This document shows positions 27,707 through 38,200 of a stretch of DNA of 64,000 nt, piece after piece (positions within the stretch are counted from its first letter, which is position 1; each line of letters starts with the position of its first letter). The stretch lies in NCBI RefSeq assembly GCF_006974125.1, contig NZ_CP037858.1, positions 3,038,001-3,102,000 of the forward strand, given 5' to 3'. Position numbers and translations under genes: made by a program. Source of the DNA: Stenotrophomonas maltophilia (GTDB taxonomy: Bacteria; Pseudomonadota; Gammaproteobacteria; Xanthomonadales; Xanthomonadaceae). The notes under the pieces are model-generated. The model was not told where the DNA came from. It worked only from the letters and a program-made list of their open reading frames with translations, and ran no database searches.

Positions 27707-27739
27707 AAAAGCCCTCGGCGCAAGCCGGGGGCTTTTTCT
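27707..27739 (+). terminator. Terminator after tRNA-Asp copy 4
   Basis: agccctcggc and gccgggggct with one G-U pair, followed by a five-T run. Confidence 0.88.
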
Positions 27740-27892
27740 TTGTGTCATGCGTGCAATCGCACGCGCGGGGGGATCTGCCCGCCGCGTGTTGCCGCGAAGG
27801 CGCGCGCAGGCCATGCGGGCGCTGCTTTTGGTCCCTGCGGCGAAGCGGGTTACACTGCCGGGCTCGCCAATCAGGCCTTGTGATTCCTCACC

Positions 27893-29848
27893 ATGCTGCA
27901 GAAACTCCGCGACAAGACCTCAGGCTGGATCGTCACCGTGATCCTGGGGCTGCTGATGATTCCGTTCCTGTTCGTGATCGACAACAGCTACCTTGGTGGC
28001 GTTGGCGCACAGAACGTGGCCAAGGTTTCCGCGCCCCCGACCTGGTGGCGTTCGGCACCGTCGTGGTGGCCGGTGCGCATGCTGTGGCAGCACCATGAGA
28101 TCAGCGCGCAGGATTTCCGCACCCGCTTCGAGCAGGAGCGCATGCGTGAGCGCCAGCAGCAGGGCGAGAATTTCGACCCGCGCGCGTTCGAGAGCACTGA
28201 GAACAAGCTGGCCGTGCTCGATCAGCTGATCGACGAGCAGGTCGTGCGCCTGGTCGGCGAGCAGGCCGGTGTCGTGATCGGCGATGGCGCGGTGCGCGAG
28301 TACATCGCCACCATCCCGGCCTTCCTCGATTCGAACGGCAAGTTCAACGAGAACAACTACCGCCTGGCGCTGGCCGGTGGCAATCCGCCGCGTACCCCGA
28401 CCCAGTTCCAGGAACTGGTGCGTGAGAGCCTGCAGCAGTCGGTGATTCCGTCGGGCCTGCAGAACTCGGGCTTCGTCACCCAGTCCGAGACCGAGCGCCT
28501 GCTGAAGCTGCTGGGCGAGACCCGCGACGTCGAACTGGCCGCATTGCCGGAAGTGCCGGCCGACACCGCGCCGGTGACCGATGCGCAGATCAAGCAGTGG
28601 TACGACAGCCATGGCAAGGACTTCCGCCAGGCCGAGAGTGTCTCGCTCGAGTACGTTGAGATCAATGGCGCGAACCTGCCGGCACCGACCGCAGCCGACG
28701 AAGCCACCCTGCGCAAGCGCTATGAAGACGAGAAGGCGAAGTTCACCACGCCGGAGCAGCGCCAGGCCTCGCATATCCTGATCACCGGCGACGGTGCCGA
28801 AGCCAAGGCGAACAAGATTGCCGCCGAAGCCAAGGCCGCCGGCGCCGACTTCGCTGCACTGGCCAAGGCCAACTCGGAAGACCCGGGCTCGAAGGACCAG
28901 GGCGGTGACCTGGGCTGGGTCGAACGCGGCGCGATGGTCAAGCCGTTCGAAGATGCACTGTTCGCTGCCAAGGCCGGTGACGTGATCGGCCCGGTCAAGA
29001 CCGAGTTCGGCTATCACATCATCAAGGTTGCCGCGGTCCGTGGTGGCCAGGGCAAGTCGTTCGAGGAAGTGCGTGACACGCTGGCCGCCGAGCAGCTGAA
29101 GGCCGACGGCGAGCGCGGCTTCAACGAACTGGCCGGCCGTCTGGTCGACGCCATCAACAAGAGCCCGAGCGATCTGGCGGCTGCGGCCAAGGAAGTGAAC
29201 CTGCCGCTGCAGACCCTGGGCCCGATCACCCGTGCCACCGCCAGTGGCATCGCCGCTGACCCGGCCGTGCTGCGTGCCGCGTTCTCCGACGTGCTGGTGC
29301 AGGACGGGACCGCCAGCGATCCGATCGCTCTGGGCGGTGCGACCAACCACAGTGTGGTCATCCGTGTGGCCGCGCACACCCCGGAACAGGCCATGCCGCT
29401 GGACAAGGCCCGCGAGCAGGTGATCGCCGCGATCCGTGCCGACCGTCAGCGCCAGGCCAGCGACAAGGCGGCCGATGCCGTGCTGGCCAAGCTGAAGGCG
29501 GGCGCTACCCTGCAGTCGCTGGCGGCCAGCGAGAAGCTGCAGCTGAGCCCGATGCCGGGCCTGCCGCGCAGCCAGCCGGTGCCGACCCCGGAAATCAACC
29601 GCGCGATCTTCAGCGCGCCGGTGCCGGCGGATGGCAAGCCGAGCTACGGCAAGGTCGACGTCAACGGCCACGCGCTGCTGTTCGCGGTGAACAAGGTGAA
29701 CCCGGGCGACGTGAAGGAAGTGACCGCCGAGCAGCAGAAGCAGCTGAAGGACCAGCTGAGCCAGATCGATGGCATGGCTGCGGCCAAGGCCTACGTCGAG
29801 GCGATGCGCAAGAAGTTCGTGATCCAGACCACCGAAGCGAACCTGTAA
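27893..29848 (+). CDS. ppiD: Periplasmic peptidyl-prolyl isomerase PpiD (SurA N-domain/parvulin)
   Basis: This 651-residue inner-membrane-anchored chaperone helps fold exported proteins near the Sec exit. An N-terminal anchor ([19 protein letters not shown], about residues 12-30) precedes a SurA-N-like helical region and a parvulin domain with [17 protein letters not shown] and FGYHIIKV. The C-terminal lobe has a degenerate parvulin fold. Residues 40-60 contain an unusual Trp-rich stretch ([18 protein letters not shown]). It ends the tig-clpP-clpX-lon-hupB-ppiD block. Confidence 0.94.
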   Translation: MLQKLRDKTSGWIVTVILGLLMIPFLFVIDNSYLGGVGAQNVAKVSAPPTWWRSAPSWWPVRMLWQHHEISAQDFRTRFEQERMRERQQQGENFDPRAFESTENKLAVLDQLIDEQVVRLVGEQAGVVIGDGAVREYIATIPAFLDSNGKFNENNYRLALAGGNPPRTPTQFQELVRESLQQSVIPSGLQNSGFVTQSETERLLKLLGETRDVELAALPEVPADTAPVTDAQIKQWYDSHGKDFRQAESVSLEYVEINGANLPAPTAADEATLRKRYEDEKAKFTTPEQRQASHILITGDGAEAKANKIAAEAKAAGADFAALAKANSEDPGSKDQGGDLGWVERGAMVKPFEDALFAAKAGDVIGPVKTEFGYHIIKVAAVRGGQGKSFEEVRDTLAAEQLKADGERGFNELAGRLVDAINKSPSDLAAAAKEVNLPLQTLGPITRATASGIAADPAVLRAAFSDVLVQDGTASDPIALGGATNHSVVIRVAAHTPEQAMPLDKAREQVIAAIRADRQRQASDKAADAVLAKLKAGATLQSLAASEKLQLSPMPGLPRSQPVPTPEINRAIFSAPVPADGKPSYGKVDVNGHALLFAVNKVNPGDVKEVTAEQQKQLKDQLSQIDGMAAAKAYVEAMRKKFVIQTTEANL

Positions 29849-29870
29849 GCCTCGCGGTGGGCAGGACGAG

Positions 29871-29897
29871 AAAGGCCCGGCAATGCCGGGCCTTTTT
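29871..29897 (+). terminator. Rho-independent terminator after ppiD
   Basis: aaaggcccggc-aat-gccgggcctttttt, an 11-bp stem running into six T. Confidence 0.95.
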
Positions 29898-29924
29898 TGT
29901 TGGAGCGTTGCTGGAAATTGAACT

Positions 29925-30007
29925 GTGGAGCCGAGCCCATGCTCGGCTTGTCATGAATCCAGACAAGTCGCAGGCAAGAAAAAAGCCGAGCGTGGGCTCG
30001 GCTCTAC
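29925..30007. repeat. GTAG/GTGG palindrome dimer
   Basis: gtggagccgagc/gctcggct (29925-29948) faces a GTAG-headed copy on the other strand (29984-30007). The right copy also serves as the mltD terminator. Confidence 0.75.
29979..30003 (-). terminator. Rho-independent terminator after mltD, within a SMAG copy
   Basis: On the minus strand agccgagc and gctcggct form an 8-bp stem followed by about six T, 29 bases past the mltD stop. Confidence 0.85.
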
Positions 30008-30031
30008 GTGGGGAGGCGCTTGGCCTGTCCG

Positions 30032-31231
30032 TCAGTCTTCCACGCGCAGTACCGCGCCAGGCTTCAGCACGCTGCTGCCGCTCAGGCCGTTCAGCGACAG
30101 CAGGGCCTTCACCGGCATGCCATAGCGGCGGGCGATGGTCCAGGCCGACTCGCCATCACGCACGGTGTGGCGGCGGCTGCGCGGACGGTCGGCGATCGCG
30201 GCGACGGTCCTGGTGGCCTGCGGCGCGGGTACAGCGGCCGCCACCGGTGCGGCGCTGGCGACCAGCGCGGTCGCTGTCTCCGTCACCGTCGCATTTGCAG
30301 CCGAGACAGGTGCCAGCACGCGGGTGGTGCCCGAGGGGCGGCCACCGGAGGCCAGGGCCGGATTGAGGCGGGCGATCCTGGCAGGGTCCAGGGCGCGCTG
30401 TGCGGCCCACTGCTGCACGCTGGTGCCCGCAGGCAGGGTGTGGTCCTTCAGTACCGGCACGGTGCGGTCCAGCGAGGCCATCACGCCGGGCTGGTCTTCC
30501 ACGTCTTCCAGCACGCACGCCAGGGCATGCAGCTTCTCGACGTAGGCATGGGTAACCGGCGACAGGCCAGGCAGCGCCGACGGCTTGGCGTTCTGCGCGT
30601 TCATGCCGGCCTTGCGCATGGACTGCAGCACGCGGTACTCGCCGGCGTTGTAGGCCATGGTGGCCAGGCGCCAGTCGCCGCCGAACATGCCGTGCAGGGT
30701 CTTCAGGTAGCGCACTGCGGCCTGGGTCGAATCGACTGCCGACAGGCGGCCGTCATAGCCGTTGGCCATCGGCACCCGGTGGTTGCGCGCGGTGGTGGCG
30801 ATGAACTGCCACAGACCGGTCGGGCCGCTGCCGTTGCGGGCATTGGGCCGGTAGCCGCTTTCCACGAAGGGAATCAGCGCGAACTCGGTGGGCAGGTTCG
30901 CCTTGCGCAGCTCTTCGACCACATAGCCGAACAGCACCAGCGCATCGTCATCCTGGTTGGCCAGGCGCGAGGGGGCGTGGGCGAACTGCTTCTGCCAGCG
31001 CGGGCTGGTGGCCTCTGCGTCGCAGCTGGGTTCGGCCAGGCCGTCGCGGAAGCTGGTGAAGATCTCCTGGCCGTTGCGCACCGAAGCGGCCGGCAGCGCC
31101 GAGGGATCCAGCGGCAGGGCCGCGGCAGCGGTCAGGTTCTGGCTGATGCCGGCGCCCAGCGACTGTGCGCCTGCGGTTCCGGCCAGCCCCAGGGCAAGGC
31201 CCAGGGCCAGCGGCAGACTTCGGCGCATCAT
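30032..31231 (-). CDS. mltD: Membrane-bound lytic murein transglycosylase D-like, with LysM
   Basis: This 399-residue protein cleaves peptidoglycan glycan strands. A signal peptide ([18 protein letters not shown]) is followed by the SLT catalytic domain, with the catalytic Glu in [10 protein letters not shown] and the downstream [10 protein letters not shown] and [10 protein letters not shown] motifs. A single C-terminal LysM ([17 protein letters not shown]) binds peptidoglycan. There is no lipobox Cys, so it may be soluble in the periplasm, unlike E. coli MltD, which also has two LysM domains. It overlaps the gloB stop by four bases (ATGA), as in the gloB-mltD pairing seen in E. coli. Confidence 0.92.
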   Translation of the reverse strand: MMRRSLPLALGLALGLAGTAGAQSLGAGISQNLTAAAALPLDPSALPAASVRNGQEIFTSFRDGLAEPSCDAEATSPRWQKQFAHAPSRLANQDDDALVLFGYVVEELRKANLPTEFALIPFVESGYRPNARNGSGPTGLWQFIATTARNHRVPMANGYDGRLSAVDSTQAAVRYLKTLHGMFGGDWRLATMAYNAGEYRVLQSMRKAGMNAQNAKPSALPGLSPVTHAYVEKLHALACVLEDVEDQPGVMASLDRTVPVLKDHTLPAGTSVQQWAAQRALDPARIARLNPALASGGRPSGTTRVLAPVSAANATVTETATALVASAAPVAAAVPAPQATRTVAAIADRPRSRRHTVRDGESAWTIARRYGMPVKALLSLNGLSGSSVLKPGAVLRVED

Positions 31232-31992
31232 GCGCGGAAGCCGTCTTTCCAGTGCCGGAGACCGGCCATCACGTCGACGTCGTCCACGACGTCACGGCCC
31301 AGGTGTGCCGATACCGACGCACGGATCGGTGCAGCGTGCACACGCAGGAAGGGATTGCAGTCGAATTCGTTGGCCAGGGTTACCGGCAGGGTGGAACGGT
31401 CATCGCGGCGCATGGCCAAAGCCTCCTCTTGGCGCTGCCACAAGGCAGCGTTGGCGGGGTCGACATGCCGCGCGAAGACGGCATTTGACACGGTGTACTC
31501 ATGAGCGCAACAAAGCAGCAGTTGCGCGGGCAGGGCACCCAGCTTGCGCATCGACGCCAGCAGCTGGGACGGCGTACCTTCGAACAGGCGTCCACAGCCC
31601 AGGCTGAACAACGAATCTCCGCTGAAAAGATGTTCAGCAGTGTGAAACGCGATGTGGCTGCGGGTATGCCCGGGCACGGATAGTACGTGGAACGTCCGGC
31701 CCAGTGCCTGAACGCGTTCACCTTCGCCGACCCGCTCGGTCGCCGTGGGAATGCGTTCCTCGACCGGCGCGACGACCCGCGCGCCGGGGAAACGTGCCTG
31801 CAATGCCGGCACGCCACCGATGTGGTCGTCGTGGTGATGGGTAAGCAGGATCGTGTCCACGCGCAGGCCCTGATCGGCCAGCGCGAGCACGGGCGCGGCA
31901 TCACCGGGGTCGACGACCACGGCGGCGCCATCGTTGTCGATCAGCGTCCAGATGTAGTTATCCGCAAATGCGGGCAGGGCAGTCAGTCGCAT
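31228..31992 (-). CDS. gloB: Hydroxyacylglutathione hydrolase (glyoxalase II)
   Basis: This 254-residue metallo-beta-lactamase-fold enzyme hydrolyses S-lactoylglutathione to lactate and glutathione in methylglyoxal detoxification. It has the binuclear metal motif [10 protein letters not shown], then His in VPGHTRSH, and Asp in [17 protein letters not shown], and the HEYT C-terminal region. The start at 31992 gives [15 protein letters not shown], the conserved N-terminus; an in-frame start at 32175 would overlap the divergent methyltransferase gene. It is followed directly by mltD. Confidence 0.95.
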   Translation of the reverse strand: MRLTALPAFADNYIWTLIDNDGAAVVVDPGDAAPVLALADQGLRVDTILLTHHHDDHIGGVPALQARFPGARVVAPVEERIPTATERVGEGERVQALGRTFHVLSVPGHTRSHIAFHTAEHLFSGDSLFSLGCGRLFEGTPSQLLASMRKLGALPAQLLLCCAHEYTVSNAVFARHVDPANAALWQRQEEALAMRRDDRSTLPVTLANEFDCNPFLRVHAAPIRASVSAHLGRDVVDDVDVMAGLRHWKDGFRA

Positions 31993-32003
31993 AGAATTGG
32001 ACC

Positions 32004-32648
32004 ATGCCCGCGCTGCAGAGCACCCGTCAAGCGAGCCAGACCCCGTGGTTCGACAGTGAACCGGCGGAGTCCTTGCGCGTGCTGGAGCGGCAATTGCTGC
32101 TGCCACAGCTGTCGGTGCTGCCGGCGCAGCCCTGGCTGTGGATCGCACCAAGTGTGGCCTGGCTGGACGATGCACAGCTGGGCGGACGCGGTCTGCGCCT
32201 GTACCGGCAGGGGCCGGGCTATGACGGCGATACCCGCTGCGGGCTGCCCTTGCCCCTGGCCAACGAGAGCGTCAATGCGATCGTGCTGCAGCATGTCACC
32301 ACAGGCGATGCCGACCAGCTGCTCGACGAGTGCGAGCGCGTACTGATGCCGGGCGGGCATTTGTGGCTGAGCAGCCTCAATCCGTTCAGCCCGTACCGCA
32401 CTCACTGGCGGCAGCATGGGCTGGTGGTGCGTACGCCGCAGCGGATCCGCCTGCTGCTCGGCCGCCATGGCCTGGAGTGCGACGATATGCGCTACCTCGG
32501 CCCGCTCTGGCGCGGTGCCGGCAGCCGTCGCCCGGGGGGCTGGGCGCCATTGCGCGCGGCCTGCCTGTTCCATGCGGAAAAACGCACGCTGGCCCTGCCC
32601 GGGCCGAAACCGCTGCCGGTGCGCTGGCACGGCACCGTAGCTACTTGA
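32004..32648 (+). CDS. Methyltransferase domain protein, YafS-like
   Basis: This 214-residue protein has a class I SAM-methyltransferase-like core with [16 protein letters not shown] and [17 protein letters not shown], corresponding to motifs IV and V. The N-terminal glycine-rich SAM loop is poorly conserved, so activity is uncertain. It is divergent from gloB with only 11 bp between start codons, and followed by rnhA and dnaQ, the same arrangement as E. coli gloB-yafS-rnhA-dnaQ. Its substrate is unknown. Confidence 0.85.
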   Translation: MPALQSTRQASQTPWFDSEPAESLRVLERQLLLPQLSVLPAQPWLWIAPSVAWLDDAQLGGRGLRLYRQGPGYDGDTRCGLPLPLANESVNAIVLQHVTTGDADQLLDECERVLMPGGHLWLSSLNPFSPYRTHWRQHGLVVRTPQRIRLLLGRHGLECDDMRYLGPLWRGAGSRRPGGWAPLRAACLFHAEKRTLALPGPKPLPVRWHGTVAT

Positions 32649-32661
32649 TTCTGGAGCTGTA

Positions 32662-33114
32662 TTGAAAACCATCGAAATCCACACCGACGGATCCTGCCTC
32701 GGCAATCCCGGCCCCGGCGGCTGGGCCGCGCTGCTGCGCTACAAGGGCCACGAGCGCGAACTGAGTGGTGGCGAGGCGCACACCACCAACAACCGGATGG
32801 AGCTGATGGCGGCCATTTCCGGGCTGGAGTCGCTGACCGAGCCGTGCAACATCGTGCTCTACACCGACTCGCAGTACGTGCGGCAGGGCCTGACCCAGTG
32901 GATGCCGGGCTGGATCCGCAAGAACTGGAAGACCGCCGGTGGCGACCCGGTGAAGAACCGCGAGCTGTGGGAGCGCCTGCAGGCGGCCACGTTGCGGCAT
33001 CAGATCGACTGGCGGTGGGTGAAGGGCCACTCCGGCGATCCGGACAATGAGCGGGTGGATACCCTGGCGCGCAACGCGGCGATCCAGATCCGCGACGCCA
33101 GCCCGGTAAACTGA
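32662..33114 (+). CDS. rnhA: Ribonuclease HI
   Basis: This 150-residue enzyme cuts RNA in RNA-DNA hybrids. All four catalytic acids are visible: Asp in [14 protein letters not shown], Glu in NNRMELMA, Asp in YTDSQYV and Asp in NERVDTLA. The start codon is TTG at 32662, with CTGGAG a good distance upstream and the conserved [14 protein letters not shown] N-terminus. It lies 13 bases after the methyltransferase gene and 4 bases before dnaQ. Confidence 0.96.
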   Translation: MKTIEIHTDGSCLGNPGPGGWAALLRYKGHERELSGGEAHTTNNRMELMAAISGLESLTEPCNIVLYTDSQYVRQGLTQWMPGWIRKNWKTAGGDPVKNRELWERLQAATLRHQIDWRWVKGHSGDPDNERVDTLARNAAIQIRDASPVN

Positions 33115-33118
33115 TCCC

Positions 33119-33850
33119 ATGCGTCAGATCATCCTCGATACCGAAACCACCGGCCTGGAGTGGAAGAAGGGCAACCGCATTGTCGAAATCGGCTGCGTGG
33201 AGCTGTTCAAGCGCCGCCCGACCGGCAACAACTATCACCAGTACATCAAGCCGGACTGCGAGTTCGAACAGGGCGCGCAGGAAGTCACCGGCCTGACCCT
33301 GGAGTTCCTCGATGACAAGCCGGACTTCGCGCAGATCGCCGATGAGTTCCTGGCCTTCATCGATGGCGCCGAGCTGATCATCCACAACGCGGCGTTCGAC
33401 CTGGGCTTCCTCGACAACGAGCTGTCGCTGCTGGGGCCGCAGTACGGCAAGATCACCGATCGCTGCACGGTGATCGATACCCTGGTGATGGCGCGCGAGC
33501 GCTTCCCGGGCCAGCGCAATTCGCTGGATGCGCTGTGCAAGCGGCTGGGCGTGGACAACTCGCACCGTGCGCTGCACGGTGGCCTGCTCGATGCGCAGAT
33601 CCTGGGCGATGTCTACATCGCGCTGACCTCGGGCCAGGAAGAGATCGGCTTCGGTCTGGGCGATGAAGATGGCGGCGGTGCCGGCGCGGCATTGCAGGCT
33701 TTCGATACCAGCAAACTGCTGCCGCGTCCGCGCGTGGTGGCTACGCCGTCGGAACTGGAAGCGCACACCGCGCGCCTGGAGCGACTGCGCAAGAAGGCCG
33801 GCCACGCACTGTGGGATGGCCCGAAGGTGGAAGAGCCCGCCAGCGCGTAA
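33119..33850 (+). CDS. dnaQ: DNA polymerase III epsilon subunit (proofreading exonuclease)
   Basis: This 243-residue 3'-5' exonuclease of the DEDDh class proofreads for DNA polymerase III. Exo I is ILDTETTGLEW, Exo II is HNAAFDLGFLDNE and Exo III is HRALHGGLLDAQILGDVY. The C-terminal tail (about residues 190-243) should bind the alpha subunit. It is co-transcribed with rnhA (4-base spacing), unlike E. coli where the two are divergent. Confidence 0.96.
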   Translation: MRQIILDTETTGLEWKKGNRIVEIGCVELFKRRPTGNNYHQYIKPDCEFEQGAQEVTGLTLEFLDDKPDFAQIADEFLAFIDGAELIIHNAAFDLGFLDNELSLLGPQYGKITDRCTVIDTLVMARERFPGQRNSLDALCKRLGVDNSHRALHGGLLDAQILGDVYIALTSGQEEIGFGLGDEDGGGAGAALQAFDTSKLLPRPRVVATPSELEAHTARLERLRKKAGHALWDGPKVEEPASA

Positions 33851-33863
33851 TGCCTGGAATGAG

Positions 33864-33916
33864 GTAGAGCCGGCCGCTGGCCGGCAGCGCCGTATCCACG
33901 CGTGGCGTGGATCTAC
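33864..33916. repeat. SMAG-type GTAG palindrome dimer
   Basis: GTAG-headed gagccggcc/ggccggc (33864-33885) faces an opposed copy atccacgc-gtg-gcgtggatctac (to 33916). It separates the convergent dnaQ and phosphatase genes and may act as a shared 3' structure. Confidence 0.8.
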
Positions 33917-33919
33917 CGG

Positions 33920-34624
33920 TCAGTGGCAGCGCACCAGGATCACGCTGATGTTGTCACGGCCACCGCCGTCGAGTGCGGCGGCGACCAGCGTATCCACGCA
34001 TTCCTGCGCGCTGGCATCTTCGAATGCCAGGGTGCGGGCGATGCCGCGGTCATCCACTTCCTCGGTGAGACCGTCACTGCACAGCAGCAGCTGCATGCCG
34101 GGGCGCAGCTCGCCGCTGGTCGTGGCCACGTTCAGGTGTGCCGGATCCGTCACGCCCAGTGCCTGGGTAACCACGTTGCGGTGCGGATGCGCGCGGGCCT
34201 GCTCAGCGGTCAGGTTGCCCTGTGCGACCAGTTCCTGCACCACGCTGTGGTCCTGGCTGAGCTGCGCCAGCTGGCCGTCGCGCCACAGGTAAGCGCGGCT
34301 GTCGCCGACCCAGGCTACTTCATAGCGGTTGCCCTGCACGCGCGCGGCCACCACGGTGGTGCCCATCGGCAACGTGTCGTTGCGCCGGCGCGAGGCGCGG
34401 ATGATCTCTTCGTCGGCGGTGCGGATGGCCTGTGCCAGCGGTGCGCCGCGGCGGATCTCGCGCACGATGGTTTCGCGTGCCAGTGCGCTGGCCACTTCGC
34501 CGCACGCATGCCCGCCCATGCCGTCGGCCACCAGCCACAGGGCCAGCTCGCTGTCACCGTAGTAGGTGTCCTCGTTGAGCTCGCGGCGCATGCCGGGGTG
34601 GGTCAGGTGTCCGAATTCGATCAT
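33920..34624 (-). CDS. PP2C-family protein serine/threonine phosphatase
   Basis: This 234-residue phosphatase of the Stp1 type is predicted cytoplasmic. Metal-binding motifs are present: Asp in RELNEDTYYG, VADGMGGHACGE, GDSRAYLW, LLLCSDGLTEEV and the terminal GGRDNISVIL. The start at 34624 fits the MIEFGHLTHPGMRRE N-terminus; an in-frame start at 34747 would add 41 unconserved residues. No partner kinase gene lies in the window, so its targets are unknown. Confidence 0.93.
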   Translation of the reverse strand: MIEFGHLTHPGMRRELNEDTYYGDSELALWLVADGMGGHACGEVASALARETIVREIRRGAPLAQAIRTADEEIIRASRRRNDTLPMGTTVVAARVQGNRYEVAWVGDSRAYLWRDGQLAQLSQDHSVVQELVAQGNLTAEQARAHPHRNVVTQALGVTDPAHLNVATTSGELRPGMQLLLCSDGLTEEVDDRGIARTLAFEDASAQECVDTLVAAALDGGGRDNISVILVRCH

Positions 34625-34789
34625 GGTGGGCAGGGCGGAGTATTGCCGGGGGAGACAGGCATCATCGGGTGGGCGCAGGCATCCGGCAAGGCATGCGCCC
34701 AGGAAATTTTCACTTCGTTGGCCGGAATCACTTGTCGTCGGCCTCACTTCCTCGTATGATGCGCGTCCCCGGTCCGCCGGGGACCACCC

Positions 34790-34880
34790 GGAGAGGTGGC
34801 AGAGTGGTTGAATGTACCTGACTCGAAATCAGGCAGGCGTTTATAGCGCCTCGGGGGTTCGAATCCCCCCCTCTCCGCCA
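34790..34880 (+). tRNA. tRNA-Ser (anticodon CGA)
   Basis: A 91-base class II tRNA with a long variable arm, acceptor ggagagg/cctctcc, anticodon loop ctcgaaa reading CGA and encoded CCA. Its 3' end is repeated at 35090-35113. Confidence 0.96.
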
Positions 34881-34890
34881 GATAAAGAAG

Positions 34891-34917
34891 AAAGCCGCCC
34901 ACTGGGCGGCTTTTTTC
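34891..34917 (+). terminator. Terminator after tRNA-Ser(CGA)
   Basis: aagccgccc-act-gggcggctttttt, a strong stem with a T run. Confidence 0.93.
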
Positions 34918-35089
34918 TTGGCCAACGTTCGGGAGATGCAGGCGGTTGTTGTAGTGATCGACACCTCTGATGCGGGGGGATGAGAACCCCCGACGGGGTT
35001 CGACGGTTCTGCAGGAGCAGAACCGGACAGCCGTAGGCTGGCCCTGGAGCGCGTAGCGCGGAAGGGTCGGGTGCATGGATGCACCCGAC

Positions 35090-35113
35090 AATCCCCCCCC
35101 TCTCCGCCAGATA
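35090..35113 (+). repeat. Duplicated 3' end of tRNA-Ser(CGA), possible att scar
   Basis: About 24 bases (aat, C run, tctccgccagataaa) repeat the last part of tRNA-Ser(CGA) and its flank at 34862-34886, differing only by one extra C (8 instead of 7). The rest of the tRNA is absent. The intervening 34918-35089 holds short palindromes and no gene. A 3'-end tRNA duplication is the usual mark of tyrosine-integrase attachment. Confidence 0.65.
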
Positions 35114-35157
35114 AAAAAAAAGGGCTGCCGAAAGGCAGCCCTTTTTTTTTATCTGGC
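35107..35157. terminator. Bidirectional terminator in a long inverted repeat
   Basis: gggctgcc-gaaa-ggcagccc is flanked by nine A on the left and ten T on the right, and the symmetry extends to gccagat/atctggc. It can stop transcription from both strands. Confidence 0.9.
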
Positions 35158-35234
35158 GCGGGACGCAACGCGCGTTTCGCGCGTCGCCCGAGACGTTGCC
35201 GCTGGGCACATCCACGCATAGCGTGCGAGGGAAG

Positions 35235-35276
35235 GCCATTCGCACAGGGTGGGAATCCATGCCCTGTGCGAATGGC
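35235..35276 (-). terminator. Hairpin downstream of the autotransporter gene
   Basis: gccattcgcacaggg and ccctgtgcgaatggc form a perfect 15-bp stem with a 12-base loop, 7 bases after the stop codon. No T run follows directly, but the T-rich terminator at 35107-35157 lies just beyond. Confidence 0.65.
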
Positions 35277-35282
35277 GTGTGC

Positions 35283-38200
35283 TCAGAACGTGTAGCCCAG
35301 CCCCAGCTGTATGCCGTTCTGGGTCTGGCCGTCGCGCCGCTCGCCCACGTAATCAACCATCACCGACAGGCGCTTGCTGGCACGGCTGGTCACGCCCAGG
35401 TTCCAGGCGAGGACCTGTTCGCCGACGGTCTGGCTGCTGGCACTGAACAGCAGGTCCGGGGCAGCGGCGAAGCCGTTGCTGTAGCGGGCCTGGGTATCGC
35501 CAAGCTCCTTCTGCCAGACCACGCGGGCACGCGGGGTGATGCGCTCGCCGTTGTTGCCGTCGAAGGTCTTGAACAACTGCAGGCCAGCGCCCACGCGGAT
35601 GCTCTCCAGGCTGCCACTGCGGCCGACCAGTGCGGCTGCGCCCCGGCCTTCGTTGAAGTGCGTGGCCGAGGTGCGCGTGTAGTCGATCACCGGCAGCAGC
35701 GGCTGGATCACCACGCCGTTGCTGGTGGTGAACGAGAACGCATGCTCCACGCGCGCGGAAATCGCGTCGTTGCTGTACTTCGCACGCAGCGGTGCCTGCA
35801 GGCCCTCGATACCCTCGATGCTGCGACGGGTGTCGTGGCGAAGATCGGTGTAGCGGACGGCGGCGGACAGGTAGCCGCGCGAATAGAGCGCGTCCACGTA
35901 GCCGCCGATATCCAGCGCGCGGACATCGCCGCTGAATCCTGCACCTTCGCTGGACCGGGTCGACATGTCGGCCGCGGCAAGGCTCACGCCCAGTGTCACA
36001 CGGTCGTCTGCCAGGCGGGTATCGGCACCAAGTGCGATGCCGCCGATGGTATGGCTCAGGCCGGCGACGCCGGCATCCCCCTCGATACGGCCGTGGCTGC
36101 CGAAGCCCCGCGCCCAGAAGCTGCGGTTGCGTCCGGCGTCGCCCGCATCACTGCCCGCATCCGCCGGTGCGACCAGGTGCATCGCCAGCTGGTTGAACAG
36201 GCGATTGCCGGTCATCGCAGATTGTGCCGAGGCCGTCTGTGCGGCCTGTGCAGCCAGGCCGTCCGCATCGCCACCGCTGCGCGATGCTGCCTGGTGCTGC
36301 TGCACGACGTTGCCGATGCTGCCGACCAGTGCGGAATCGGCCAGGCGCAGGCTGGCATGCCCGTCGCCACGCAGTGCTCCCGCTTGGCGCGCGATGTCAT
36401 CGCGGTCAGCGAACTGCAGGGCGCCCAGCAGTCCACTCATCGAGGAAGTGCGCTGCGCAGCCGCCTGTTGCAGTGCGATGCCCAGGCCGTCGCCGGACGC
36501 GGCATTGCCGAACAAGCGTGTGTCGTCGAAGGAAGGATTGGCGGTCAGCCACAGGCCACTGCCGGTCTGGTTGACGGTGAAGCTGAGCAGTGAATTGTGG
36601 CGAGGGCGGAACACCGCGCCGGGAGCGGTGAGATCCACCGCGCTGCCGGCCTCGCCACTGCGCTCGACGTACTGGAAGCGCCCTTCGATGAAGTCCGACA
36701 CCGGCGCTGCGCGGGTCAGGGTATCGGGCGTAGCGGTGCGGCACCACAAGCCGGCGTACTCACCGTTCGACGGGCCGCAGGGGGCGACGGGCAGCTGCAG
36801 GGCGCTGGAATCCACCTGGGTTCCGACCAGATGGTTCTGCTGGCCTGCCGGGAAGAACGCCTGCTTGACGTCCAGCGTCAGCCTGGCGCTGGGGGCAATG
36901 CTCAGCACGGCGCGGTTGATGTTGCCGTACAGGTTGTAGTCACCGGACCGCCGGTCCTCTTCGACCAGGAAGTAGCGGGCTTCTTCCAGCGTCAGTGCCG
37001 GTGCGGTGCGCTGGCTGTCGACCTGGAAGGCCAGGTTCGCGCCGTCCTTGAGGTTGATGTAGCGCCCCTTGCCGATCCGGAAGCGTTCGCTGGTGAACAC
37101 GTCGTCGCCACCCGGCGCGAGTGCTTCCAGCGAGTAGGGGCGCATGACGATGCCGGAGGGCGCGAGCGTTCCGCCCTCGTTGATGTCGATCGTGGCATTC
37201 AATGAACCGTGTCCGGTCAGCACGCCGCCGCGTTCGACCACGGTCAGGCTGCGCAGTGCGCCCTGCTGCAGCTCGATGCGCCCGCCATTGCGGGCGCCGA
37301 TGGCTTCGGCGTGGTGGATCCAGCCATTCTGCTGCAGGCGCAGGGTGCCGCCATCGGCCACCACATACTGGGCGGCGGAGGCGGTATCCAGTGACCAGAC
37401 ACCGCCCCTGCCGATGCGGATCACACCGAAGGCGTCGTCCAGCCGGATGTCCGGGGCCGATTGCTGGAAGTAGCGCAGGTTGGCCAGCGCGTTGGTGTAG
37501 CGCCCGCGCACGGCCAGGTTCGGATTGAGGTCTCCGCTCACTTCCTTGTCGATGGAAAGCACGTCGCCAGGCTGGACGTAACCGGCTTCGGTAACGACGC
37601 GATCACTGTAGAAGGTGACACCGGGATACGCGGTGCAGTTGCCTGCCGCGCTCTGGTCGCGGGTCGGGCAGAAGCGCGTGGCCACGGCCGCCACGTTCGG
37701 GTCGAAGTAGCGCAGGAAGCCCGACTGCTGGGTCAGTTCATAGTGCGCCTGGACGATGCGCGCTTCGATGACCGCGAAGTCGGTCGGGCCGAACATGTCC
37801 CGGTAGTACTTGATGTACTTGTCCTGCCCCGGGTACGGGGTAGGGCCGTTCGGGCCGGATTCGCCATGGATGCCCAGCACCGTCTCCGTGTAGCTCCCGT
37901 GCGCCGGCAGCAGGCCGAACTGCGTCACCTTGCGCTTCACGCCGGCAACGAAGGCGTCGGCGCAGGCCGAGTAGCAGCCGCCGTCCAGTACGGTATCCAG
38001 CCCATGCTGGCGGATGATGGCGCCCATGCCCACGCCACCGGAGGCGGCCCCGCCCGGCGAGTTGCGGAACACCACCTGGCGCAGCGGCGTACCACGGGCC
38101 TGCGCGGCCAGGATGTAGGCCTCCAGCGTCTGCGGATCGGTCGCCAGCACGTTGCCGGTGTAGTAGAGCGTGTCTCCATTCACATGGAAGGCACTGGCAT

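Noticed and set aside
34918..35089. A small gene in the interval between tRNA-Ser(CGA) and its duplicated 3' end
   Set aside because: Only short frames across palindromes; no start with a ribosome-binding site and no recognisable protein.
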